The position numbers and the translations under genes were made by a program. DNA of 22,293 nt from BOG-908 sp964657885. Its GTDB lineage: Bacteria; Pseudomonadota; Alphaproteobacteria; Acetobacterales; Acetobacteraceae. The stretch is from contig CAZZWO010000025.1 of assembly GCA_964657885.1 (NCBI GenBank), positions 1-22,293 on the forward strand, read 5' to 3'. Numbering within the stretch: position 1 is the stretch's first letter; the number at the start of each line of letters is the position of its first letter. This document shows positions 15,151-22,293 of this stretch, one piece after another. The notes beneath the pieces were generated by a model that did not search any database, had not been told where the DNA came from, and saw only the letters and a list, made by a program, of their open reading frames with translations.

Positions 15151-18100
15151 GCCGCCATCTCCACACCAACGCCTTCGAGGCGATCTTCCAAATCCTCGCC
15201 TGCGCGGCGAAGCGCATCGAGTGTCGCGGCATCGGGAGCCCAGTATTTCCGATCGCTCGCTTCGATAAGCCGGTTTGCAATCTTCAGTGACGCCTTGGGG
15301 TTGAGCGTCGCCAGCCTGTCCCGCATCTCGTCATCGAGCACATAGGTTTCAGCAAGCTTCTGATAAACCCAAGGGGAAACCTCACCCGTCGTAGCGGACC
15401 AGCCAAGCGTGTTGGTCACATGCGCGTCGATTTCACGCACGCCCTCGTAGCCATGCTTAAGCAGGGCTTCGTACCATTTCGGGTTCAATGCACGTGTCCT
15501 CGTCTCCAGCGAGACCTGCTCGCTCAGCGTACGGACAGTCCCGTCGCCGCGTGTCTGGTCGCCAATATACACCGCAGCAGCCGAGCCACCACGAGCTCGC
15601 CGGACCGCACGTGTGATCCCGCCGAGTGTATCGAAGTAGTGATCGACCGTGGTCACCCCGAGCTCGATGCTGTCGAGGTTCTGGTAGGTCACATCGACGC
15701 TTGCGAGGATATGACCGAGGACTTCGGTCTGCTTTTCCGGACGGCCACTCACGCCGTATGCAAAACCCTTGCGGCTGACATAGGCATCCGCGAGCTCGTC
15801 CTCGTCGTTCCACACGCCACTGCCGACCATCTGATTGACATTGGACCCATAGGCACCATCCGCATTGCCGAACACCCGCAGGGCTGCCTGTTCCATGCTC
15901 CCGCCGTTCGCCGCGAGGTAAGCCAGTGCGTGCCGGCGAATGTTGTTTTCCGCGAGCGGTTCGTCTGCGTTTGCAGCGAGCAAAGCGGCTTCCGCCAGCA
16001 GCCTTGTCTGCAGCGGCAGCAGATCACGGAAGATGCCAGAGAGCGTAAGGATCACGTCGACGCGCGGACGGCCAAGCTCCTCAAGCGGAAGAAGCCGCGC
16101 ACCGGCCAGACGCCCGTAGCTGTCGAAGCGCGGGGCCGCACCCATCAACCACAAGGCCTGGGCGATCGGGCCGCCTTCGGTCTTGAGGTTATCCGTTCCC
16201 CACAGAACCATCGCGACCGTCTCCGGGGCCGGCTTACCATCTTCCGCATGCCTGGCCAGCAACCTTGCCGCCTGACGAGCTCCGTCCTGGCAGGCGAACA
16301 GGCTTGGCAATCTGAATGGGTCGAACCCGTGCAGGTTACGGCCGGTCGGCAACACAGCCGTCGTGCGCAGCAGATCCCCGCCAGGGGCCGGCCGGACATA
16401 ACCGCCATCGAGTGCGTGGATGATCGCAGGGATTTCGTGATCTTCGGCGAGCAATGCGTCGAGCCTTTCACGCTCGGCACCGGCTTCGATGTTGGCCGCG
16501 TCCAGCATCCCATTGCGCGCCACCTCGTCCGGTGGTTCGCCGAGGACATGCAGGCCGTGCGGGATCAGCGTGTACTCCAACTCCAACAACGCGGCCCCAA
16601 CCCGCATGACGTGCGCCTCCGCTTCGGCGCCCCACTCCGGTTCTGCAGATGCAAGGTCCACAGATGCAGCCTGGGCCTGGATCAATGCCGCGAGCATCGA
16701 TTGTTGTTCGGCATCGGCATCCGGTCCCTGCCCGCGCCAACGGTCCAGGGAGGCTTTCAGCTCCAGAAGCCCGCGGTAGAGCCCGGCGTTCGCGACAGGT
16801 GGCGTCAGGTAACTGATCAACGTCGCATAGGCCCGACGCTTCGCAATCATCCCCTCGGACGGATTGTTGGACGCGTACAGGTTGAAGTTCGGCAGATCGG
16901 CAATCAGGCGATCAGGCCAGCATTCCGCGGAAAGCCCCGCCTGCTTCCCCGGCATGAACTCGAGCGCGCCATGCGTGCCGAAATGCAGCACCGCGTGAGC
17001 CGCGAAGTCCTCTCGTATCCAGCGGTAGAACGCAGCAAACGCATGCGTTGGCGAGAAGCCCCGTTCGAACAACAGGCGCATCGGATCGCCCTCGTATCCG
17101 AACGCCGGCTGGATACCCACGAAGACGTTGCCGAACTGCGCACCCAGCACGAACACGCCGGAGCCGTTGCTCTGCTGGCGTCCGGGCGCAGGGCCCCATT
17201 GTTCCTCGATCTGGCCGAGCCACTTCTGCGAACGGACGTGATCGTCAGTGGCGATCCGCGCCGCGACATTGGCGTCCGTGCCGTGATGTTCGGCGTTCCC
17301 ACGCAAGATGGCGTCGCGCAGCGCATCGGTGCTTTCGGGGACTGTCACATCGTAGCCCGCGTCACGCAGGCCACGCATGGTGTTGAACAGGGAGGCGAAG
17401 ACCGCAAGATAGGCGGCAGTCCCGGTCGCCCCTGCATTCGGCGGGAAGTTGAAAAGCACGATCGCCAGGCGACGGTCCGCCCGGGCAGCGCGGCGCAAGC
17501 GAACCAGCTTTTCGACCCGCTCCGCCAGGGTCGCGGCGCGTTCGGCATGTGACACCATGTTCCGTGCGCAGCGTATGCCGTCGCATCCGGCGCAGGGCGC
17601 GTCCGTCTGCGCACGGCCGCAACGCCCGCCAAACGTCATCGGCAATATGCCGCCGTCCAGCTCGGGTATGGCGACCATGATTGTCGTTTCGACCGGCAGC
17701 AACCCACGCGGATCTGCCGCCCAGGCGTCCAAAGTCTGGAATTCGACAGGGTGAGCGGTGATGTAGGGGACGTCCAACGCTGTCAGCTCGGCCTCGGCTG
17801 CATCGCGATCGTTGTAGGCGGGACCTCCGACCAACGAGAACCCGGTCAACGAGATGACCGCATCGACGGCAACGATGCCATCGCGCATGAAATAGGCCTG
17901 TATCGCAGGCCGCTGGTCGAGACCGCTCGAGAATGCCGGAATGACCCGAAGGCCGCGCTGTTCCAGCGCTTCGATCACGCCGTCGTAATGCGCGGCGTTC
18001 CCTGCCAGAAGGTAGGATCGCAGCAGCAACAGACCAACAGTGCCCCGCGCTCCCCAGGCAGGAAGCTGATCGATCCGGGTGACAATCCGGCCGGCGGCGC

Positions 18101-18776
18101 GCGGATGATACAATCCGACATCCGGATATTCGACCGGCGCCTCGACTTTCTTCAGCCCGAACGAAGGCGCGCGCGGGCCCGCGGCGTAGCGGTCGACCAG
18201 CATGCGGATCAGGTTGGTCAGGTTTTCTTCCGACCCCGCCAGCCAGTACTGCAGGCCGAGGAAATACGCCCGGACATCCTGCGCCGTGCCCGGTATGAAC
18301 CGCATCAGCTTCGGCAAGCGCTTCAACATGCGCATCTGCGCCTGGCCACTGGATCCCTCGGCGCCGGCCTTACCGGCCGGTTTGCCGCGAAGCTTCTTCA
18401 GCATCGCGAGCGCGCCGGTCGCTTCCTGCGACATGTCAAAACGGCCAAGCCGGGTAAGCTTGGTGATCTCGGCTGCCGACATGCAGCACAGCATCGCGTC
18501 GCAGTCCGCACGGCGCGCGGCCAGCGCCGGTTGCACCGCACGAACGTGATCTTCCAGGAACAGCATGGTAGCCACGACGATGTCTGCGCGAGCGATATCG
18601 CTGCGGCAGGCGGCCAGGGCTTCGGCGTCGGAGCCCCATTCGTCTGCCGCGTGCACGACGAGTGTCAGATCGGGCACTTCCTGACGCAGCTTGGCTTCAG
18701 CACGATTCGCGGCCGCAGACAGATGGCTGTCCATCGTGACGATCACGACGCGAAGGCTGGCTGACTCACCGTGCAT
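15147..18776 (-). CDS. bchH: Magnesium chelatase subunit H
   Basis: BchH (1209 aa) binds protoporphyrin IX and is the catalytic subunit of Mg chelatase, working with the AAA+ subunits BchI and BchD, which are not in this window. The length fits the CobN/BchH family (about 1180-1250). An N-terminal alpha/beta domain (LRVVIVTMDSHLSAAANRAE) is followed by a Cys-rich stretch at about 384-401 (CGRAQ, CAGCDGIRC), and the large catalytic core contains LHFGTHGALEFMPGKQAGLS and NPSEGMIAKRRAYATLISYLTPP. I start at 18776 because GAAGG lies about 8 bases upstream and the family begins near here. An upstream ATG at 18803 has no ribosome site. The chosen start overlaps the end of bchB by 11 bases. Confidence 0.96.
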   Translation of the reverse strand: MHGESASLRVVIVTMDSHLSAAANRAEAKLRQEVPDLTLVVHAADEWGSDAEALAACRSDIARADIVVATMLFLEDHVRAVQPALAARRADCDAMLCCMSAAEITKLTRLGRFDMSQEATGALAMLKKLRGKPAGKAGAEGSSGQAQMRMLKRLPKLMRFIPGTAQDVRAYFLGLQYWLAGSEENLTNLIRMLVDRYAAGPRAPSFGLKKVEAPVEYPDVGLYHPRAAGRIVTRIDQLPAWGARGTVGLLLLRSYLLAGNAAHYDGVIEALEQRGLRVIPAFSSGLDQRPAIQAYFMRDGIVAVDAVISLTGFSLVGGPAYNDRDAAEAELTALDVPYITAHPVEFQTLDAWAADPRGLLPVETTIMVAIPELDGGILPMTFGGRCGRAQTDAPCAGCDGIRCARNMVSHAERAATLAERVEKLVRLRRAARADRRLAIVLFNFPPNAGATGTAAYLAVFASLFNTMRGLRDAGYDVTVPESTDALRDAILRGNAEHHGTDANVAARIATDDHVRSQKWLGQIEEQWGPAPGRQQSNGSGVFVLGAQFGNVFVGIQPAFGYEGDPMRLLFERGFSPTHAFAAFYRWIREDFAAHAVLHFGTHGALEFMPGKQAGLSAECWPDRLIADLPNFNLYASNNPSEGMIAKRRAYATLISYLTPPVANAGLYRGLLELKASLDRWRGQGPDADAEQQSMLAALIQAQAASVDLASAEPEWGAEAEAHVMRVGAALLELEYTLIPHGLHVLGEPPDEVARNGMLDAANIEAGAERERLDALLAEDHEIPAIIHALDGGYVRPAPGGDLLRTTAVLPTGRNLHGFDPFRLPSLFACQDGARQAARLLARHAEDGKPAPETVAMVLWGTDNLKTEGGPIAQALWLMGAAPRFDSYGRLAGARLLPLEELGRPRVDVILTLSGIFRDLLPLQTRLLAEAALLAANADEPLAENNIRRHALAYLAANGGSMEQAALRVFGNADGAYGSNVNQMVGSGVWNDEDELADAYVSRKGFAYGVSGRPEKQTEVLGHILASVDVTYQNLDSIELGVTTVDHYFDTLGGITRAVRRARGGSAAAVYIGDQTRGDGTVRTLSEQVSLETRTRALNPKWYEALLKHGYEGVREIDAHVTNTLGWSATTGEVSPWVYQKLAETYVLDDEMRDRLATLNPKASLKIANRLIEASDRKYWAPDAATLDALRRAGEDLEDRLEGVGVEMAA

Positions 18777-20331
18777 AATGTGCCTTCGCATCATAAAGCG
18801 CATCGATCGTTATTGTCGCCAGCCCACGCTCCTGCGCGTAACGTTCGGTGTTCCGCCTGGCTTTGCCGCGTACGAAAAAGGGGATTTTCCCCAGCTCCTT
18901 CTCGGCTTCGGCGGCCCAGATCGCAGCGCCTGCCGGTTGGGGCGCGGCCGCCTGCAGTATCTCCGCAGGCAGCGCCTGCTTGGCCAGTCCACCGAGATGC
19001 GAGGGTGCCGCGTCGGCCGAGAACTCGAAATCTTCGCGGAACATCGTGATCAGGTGTTCTTCCAGGCCCATCATCAACGGATGCACCCAGCTGTCGAACA
19101 GCACGTTCGCACCTTCGAAGCCCATCTGCGGGGAGTGTCTGGCTGGAAAGTCCTGCACATGCACCGGTGCCGAGATGACCGCACAGCCAATGCCGAGTCG
19201 CTTGGCGATGTGGCGCTCCATCTGGGTGCCAAGCACGAGTTCGGGCCGCAACTCGGCGACGCGCGCTTCCACTTCCAGGTAGTCATCGGTAACGAGCGCC
19301 TCGACACCGTAGCGCTTGGCGGCGTCACGAACTTCGCGAGCGAATTCCCGGCTGTAGGTGCCCATGCCCACGACGGAAAAGCCCATCTCCTCGGTCGCGA
19401 CGCGTGCCGCGCACACGACGTGGCTTGCATCGCCGAATATGAAAACCCGTTTGTTGGTCAGGTAAGTCGAATCGACCGACCGCGAATACCAGGGCAGGTT
19501 AGATGCCGCCTTCGCCAGCAGGCCACCCGCATCCACGCCGGCCAGAGCCGCCACTTCCGCGATGAAATCGCGTGTGGCGCCGACACCGATCGGAATGGTC
19601 TTGGTCGAAGGCTGGCCGAAGCTCCGTTGCAGCCAGGATGCGGCCTGACCGGCGATTTCGGGATACAAGACCACGTTGAAATCGGCGTCGCCCAGCCGCG
19701 CCAGATCGGCGGGCGATGCGGTCATCGGCGCCGTCACGTTCACGTCGATCCCGAGCTGGCCAAGCAGCATCGTGATTTCACGGAGGTCGTCGCGGTGGCG
19801 GAACCCCAATGCGCATGGGCCCAGGATGTTGCACCGCGCCGCCTGCCCCGAGACCCGCGGTGCGCGGGCAGCGCCCGGCGCCGGCGCATGCGGGCCCGCG
19901 AAAGCGCGCACGAGCTGATAGAAAGTCTCGGCCGCCCCCCAGTTTTCCTTCTTTTGGTAGGCCGGCAGTTCGACCGCAACGACTGGTATCGGAAGGTTCA
20001 GCGCGCGGGCCAATCCTCCAGGATCATCCTGGATCAGTTCGGCCGTGCACGACGCACCGACCAGCAGCGCCTGCGGCTTGAAACGCTCGTAGGCCTCGCG
20101 CGCCGCGTTCTTGAACAGCTCGGCGGTGTCGCCACCCAGGTCGCGAGCCTGGAATGTCGTGTAGGTGACCGGGGGTCGCGCGGCACGCCTCTCGATCATG
20201 GTAAATAGAAGGTCGGCGTAGGTGTCGCCCTGAGGCGCATGCAGCACATAGTGAATGCCGCGCATTGCCGTGACGATGCGCATGGCGCCGACATGTGGCG
20301 GGCCTTCGTATGTCCACAAAGTCAACTGCAT
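18766..20331 (-). CDS. bchB: Light-independent protochlorophyllide reductase subunit B
   Basis: BchB (521 aa) forms the alpha2beta2 NB protein with BchN, the nitrogenase-like catalytic part of the dark-operative protochlorophyllide reductase. Residues MQLTLWTYEGPPHVGAMRI are the family N-terminus. Asp36 (QGDTYAD) is the unusual aspartate ligand completing the NB cluster, and Cys95 (GASCTAEL) is also conserved. The C-terminal part holds a small domain (LPAEILQAAA... ELGKIPFFVRGKARRNTERYA) typical of BchB, ending with a helix. It starts 4 bases after the bchN stop, and its end overlaps bchH. Confidence 0.97.
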   Translation of the reverse strand: MQLTLWTYEGPPHVGAMRIVTAMRGIHYVLHAPQGDTYADLLFTMIERRAARPPVTYTTFQARDLGGDTAELFKNAAREAYERFKPQALLVGASCTAELIQDDPGGLARALNLPIPVVAVELPAYQKKENWGAAETFYQLVRAFAGPHAPAPGAARAPRVSGQAARCNILGPCALGFRHRDDLREITMLLGQLGIDVNVTAPMTASPADLARLGDADFNVVLYPEIAGQAASWLQRSFGQPSTKTIPIGVGATRDFIAEVAALAGVDAGGLLAKAASNLPWYSRSVDSTYLTNKRVFIFGDASHVVCAARVATEEMGFSVVGMGTYSREFAREVRDAAKRYGVEALVTDDYLEVEARVAELRPELVLGTQMERHIAKRLGIGCAVISAPVHVQDFPARHSPQMGFEGANVLFDSWVHPLMMGLEEHLITMFREDFEFSADAAPSHLGGLAKQALPAEILQAAAPQPAGAAIWAAEAEKELGKIPFFVRGKARRNTERYAQERGLATITIDALYDAKAHYAR

Positions 20332-20335
20332 CGTG

Positions 20336-21619
20336 CTACACCGCCAGCTTCATGCGGCGCACCAGGGGACGCGCGAACAGCTCCGCGAGATCGGCTGCCT
20401 GGTTGTAGCCCTGGATCGGCGTGAACAGCAGCTCGATCGACCATTTCGTCGAGATGCCTTCCGCCTCCAAGGGGTTCGCGAGACCCAGACCGCAGACAAC
20501 GAGGTCGGGCTTCTCTGCCCGGCAACGATCCAGCTGGCGTTCGACATCCTGCCCCTCGCTCAGGACCGTGCCTTCCGGTAGCAAGGCCAGCTCCGGTGCG
20601 AGATGCGAGCGGTGCAGGTACGGCGTTCCGACCTCGACGAGTTCCATGCCGAGCTCGTCCGCCACGAACCGTGCGAGCGGCACTTCCAACTGGCTGTCCG
20701 GGAAGAAGAATATCCGCTTTCCTGCCAACTCGATCCGGAACTTTGCGAGCGCACGGCTGGCACGTTCACGTGACGGGGCCACGGCCGCCTCGAACCGGCT
20801 TGGGGGAACGCCGAAGTCTGTTGCTGCCTGCTGCAACCAGGCTGTGGTCCCGTTTGCTCCGAGTGGAAACGGCGCGGACAAGCGGTGTGCGCCGCGCGCT
20901 TCAAGGGCGCGCGCTGTGTCAGCGAGGAAAGGTTGTGCCAGAAGCAGGCGCGTTTGCGGGCCGATCGCCGGCAGGTCCACCGAGCGGCGGGGTGGCAGAA
21001 AGCCGACTTCCTCGATGCCCATGCTCGTGAACATGCGCCGCATCTGGTCTTCCACCACTTCGGCCAGCGCACCGACAACCAGCAATGACGGCGCGGCGTC
21101 CACCGGAGTCCGCGGCATGATCGGCACCAACGCCGCCAGGCATGCATCTTCGCCCTGGGTGAAAGTCGTCTCGATGCCGCTGCCCGAGTAGTTCAGCACG
21201 CGCACTTGCGGCATGTGCGTCTGCGACAAACGCTCGGCCGCCCGCGAAAGGTCGAGCTTTATGACCTCCGATGGGCACGACCCGACCAGGAACAGCAGCT
21301 TGATTTCAGGCCGCCGTGCCAACAGTTGCGAGACAACGCGATCGAGTTCGTCATTCGCGTCGGCCAGGCCGGCAAGGTCACGCTCGTCGATGATCGCGGT
21401 TGCGAAGCGCGGCTCGGCGAAGATCATCACGCCTGCGGCCGATTGAATGAGGTGTGCGCAAGTCCTGCTGCCGACAACGAGGAAGAATGCATCCTGGATC
21501 TTGCGGTGGAGCCAGATGATGCCGGTCAACCCGCAGAAGACCTCGCGCTGCCCACGCTCGCGCAGCACGGGAGCGTCAGTGCAGCCGGCGCCCGCAGAAG
21601 CCGGCATTGTCAGGCTCAT
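20336..21619 (-). CDS. bchN: Light-independent protochlorophyllide reductase subunit N
   Basis: BchN (427 aa) is the other half of the NB protein. Three cluster cysteines are visible at residues 29 (EVFCGLTG), 54 (SRTCAHL) and 115 (VGSCPSEVI), the set that with BchB Asp36 holds the NB [4Fe-4S] cluster. Other family segments are VLNYSGSGIETTFTQGED and FFFPDSQLEVPLARF. The reading frame is open 12 codons upstream into bchF. I chose the ATG at 21619 because it makes the family length (about 425) and a TGATG stop-start overlap with bchF, a form of coupling also seen at puhC. GAGGCG upstream is a weak ribosome site. Confidence 0.96.
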   Translation of the reverse strand: MSLTMPASAGAGCTDAPVLRERGQREVFCGLTGIIWLHRKIQDAFFLVVGSRTCAHLIQSAAGVMIFAEPRFATAIIDERDLAGLADANDELDRVVSQLLARRPEIKLLFLVGSCPSEVIKLDLSRAAERLSQTHMPQVRVLNYSGSGIETTFTQGEDACLAALVPIMPRTPVDAAPSLLVVGALAEVVEDQMRRMFTSMGIEEVGFLPPRRSVDLPAIGPQTRLLLAQPFLADTARALEARGAHRLSAPFPLGANGTTAWLQQAATDFGVPPSRFEAAVAPSRERASRALAKFRIELAGKRIFFFPDSQLEVPLARFVADELGMELVEVGTPYLHRSHLAPELALLPEGTVLSEGQDVERQLDRCRAEKPDLVVCGLGLANPLEAEGISTKWSIELLFTPIQGYNQAADLAELFARPLVRRMKLAV

Positions 21620-22113
21620 CAGGCTCGCCTCAGCCCGCGTGCAGCCTGATGCCACGGATCGCTGTCGGACAACCGGGCAGCACGCAGTTTCAGGACAAAC
21701 TGCGTCGCGTTCAGCAGATACGTTGCATAAGCGGTTAGCGCAAGGAACATCAATCCGCGGCTGTCAAGCGTGCCTGACAGCAGCGCGCCCAGATAGGCCG
21801 TATGAAGTGCGATCACCACCATGCTGACCGCGTCTTCCCAGAAGAACGCGGGCGCAAACAGATAACGGCCAAACACCGCGTGCTCCCACACGGCGCCGGT
21901 GACCATGATGGCGTAGAGGATCGCGGTTTTCGTGACGACCGATGCCGTGGCAGCCTGCTCACCCGCTCCGGTCACAAGAAAGTGTACGACCAGCGCCAGG
22001 CTGACGGCGAAGACTGCAAATTGAACGGGTGCCAGAACGCCTTGCACCAGCGTCCATGGTGTTGCGTCCCGGCGGCGCTTTTCCTCGGGGGTGTAAAGCG
22101 GCTGACGTTTCAT
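21619..22113 (-). CDS. bchF: Chlorophyllide/3-vinyl bacteriochlorophyllide hydratase
   Basis: BchF (164 aa) adds water across the C3-vinyl group to make the hydroxyethyl group used on the way to bacteriochlorophyll a. Family features are PLYTPEEKRRRDATPWTLVQG at the N-terminus and WEHAVFGRYLFAPAFFWEDAVS in the middle. Four membrane spans are visible at about 29-48, 62-78, 94-113 and 120-140. The start at 22113 matches the family N-terminus but has no clear ribosome site. The frame is open upstream to 22236, with other ATGs at 22206 and 22236. An N-terminal extension of 31 or 41 residues there would be unlike known BchF. First gene of the long minus-strand operon. Confidence 0.93.
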   Translation of the reverse strand: MKRQPLYTPEEKRRRDATPWTLVQGVLAPVQFAVFAVSLALVVHFLVTGAGEQAATASVVTKTAILYAIMVTGAVWEHAVFGRYLFAPAFFWEDAVSMVVIALHTAYLGALLSGTLDSRGLMFLALTAYATYLLNATQFVLKLRAARLSDSDPWHQAARGLRRA

Positions 22114-22293
22114 GCTGCGCTGCCGCAAAGCGGAGGAATTTTCAGACACATCGTGAACGTGACGCCCGGTCGCTGCACCCCATGGGCAACTGTCAACCGA
22201 GTCCATCAGACGACCGAAAACGGAGTGTGCGAACATTGCTTGACAACGCCTCCCTCTGCAGGTGCGCTGGCCCTCCGGAACTTCTCCGGTGGC
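22114..22293 (-). promoter_or_regulatory. Leader and probable promoter region of the bchF operon
   Basis: The bases between the window edge and bchF should hold the operon promoter or the end of an upstream gene. I found no canonical CrtJ/PpsR palindrome (TGT-N12-ACA). A TGT-N14-ACA near-match lies at 22226-22245, and there is a small hairpin (ccgc/gcgg) about 15-20 bases before the start. No confident -35/-10 pair was seen, and no other gene can be supported. Confidence 0.3.

Noticed and set aside
15420..17552. A 710-codon open frame antisense to bchH
   Set aside because: Same shadow effect. BchH on the other strand is a full, well-conserved protein.
22226..22245. CrtJ/PpsR operator upstream of bchF
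   Set aside because: The half-sites TGT and ACA are 14 bases apart instead of 12, and the inner bases are not the usual C/G. Not enough to call a site.
1..22293. CRISPR arrays, tRNA/rRNA genes, IS elements, defence or toxin-antitoxin systems
   Set aside because: I read both strands for repeat arrays, cloverleaf-like sequences and transposase motifs and saw none. Apart from the left 310 bases the window is a conventional photosynthesis cluster.

Overview
This window is a bacterial photosynthesis gene cluster (PGC) of a purple, anoxygenic phototroph. It is GC-rich and almost fully coding. It carries a type II (quinone-type) reaction centre, LH1 antenna genes, a tetraheme reaction-centre cytochrome, a high-potential iron-sulfur protein, and most of the bacteriochlorophyll a branch. 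The gene order bchF-bchN-bchB-bchH-bchL-bchM-lhaA-puhA-puhB-puhC-orf-acsF-puhE-hemA is the conserved proteobacterial superoperon. The very short HiPIP beside pufC recalls Rhodopila-like Acetobacteraceae. That placement is an inference, not a demonstration.

Layout. (1) Bases 1 to about 310 do not read as photosynthesis genes in any frame and are lower in GC over the first 120 bases. They abut a broken 3' end of bchY. (2) Bases 311-5887, plus strand: bchY(3' part)-bchZ-pufB-pufA-pufL-pufM-pufC, with no pufQ between bchZ and pufB and no pufX after pufM. A strong stem-loop lies between pufA and pufL. (3) Bases 5944-5980: a perfect 13-bp hairpin lies between two convergent units and can serve both. 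(4) Bases 6011-6274, minus strand: hip (HiPIP), apparently a unit with its own 232-bp upstream gap. (5) Bases 6507-22113, minus strand: fourteen tightly packed genes read from bchF (right) to hemA (left). Most neighbours overlap by 1 to 11 bases, and the largest gap is 27 bp. (6) The right edge, 22114-22293, is the leader of bchF.

How the genes work together. HemA starts tetrapyrrole synthesis by making 5-aminolevulinate. BchH inserts Mg into protoporphyrin IX, BchM methylates the product, and AcsF closes ring E using O2. BchL/BchN/BchB reduce protochlorophyllide, BchF hydrates the 3-vinyl group, and BchY/BchZ (with BchX outside the window) reduce ring B. The pigment loads into LH1 (PufB/PufA) and the L/M/H reaction centre (PufL, PufM, PufH = PuhA). 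LhaA, PuhB, PuhC and PuhE assist assembly. PufC re-reduces the special pair, and HiPIP is its likely soluble donor.

I found no clearly new system. The most notable points are the broken bchY junction, a Blastochloris-type L213 Asn/M44 Asp pair in the reaction centre, an extended LH1 beta tail, a cytochrome with a Pro/Ala-rich tail and no lipobox, and an uncharacterised 105-residue protein inside the puh operon.
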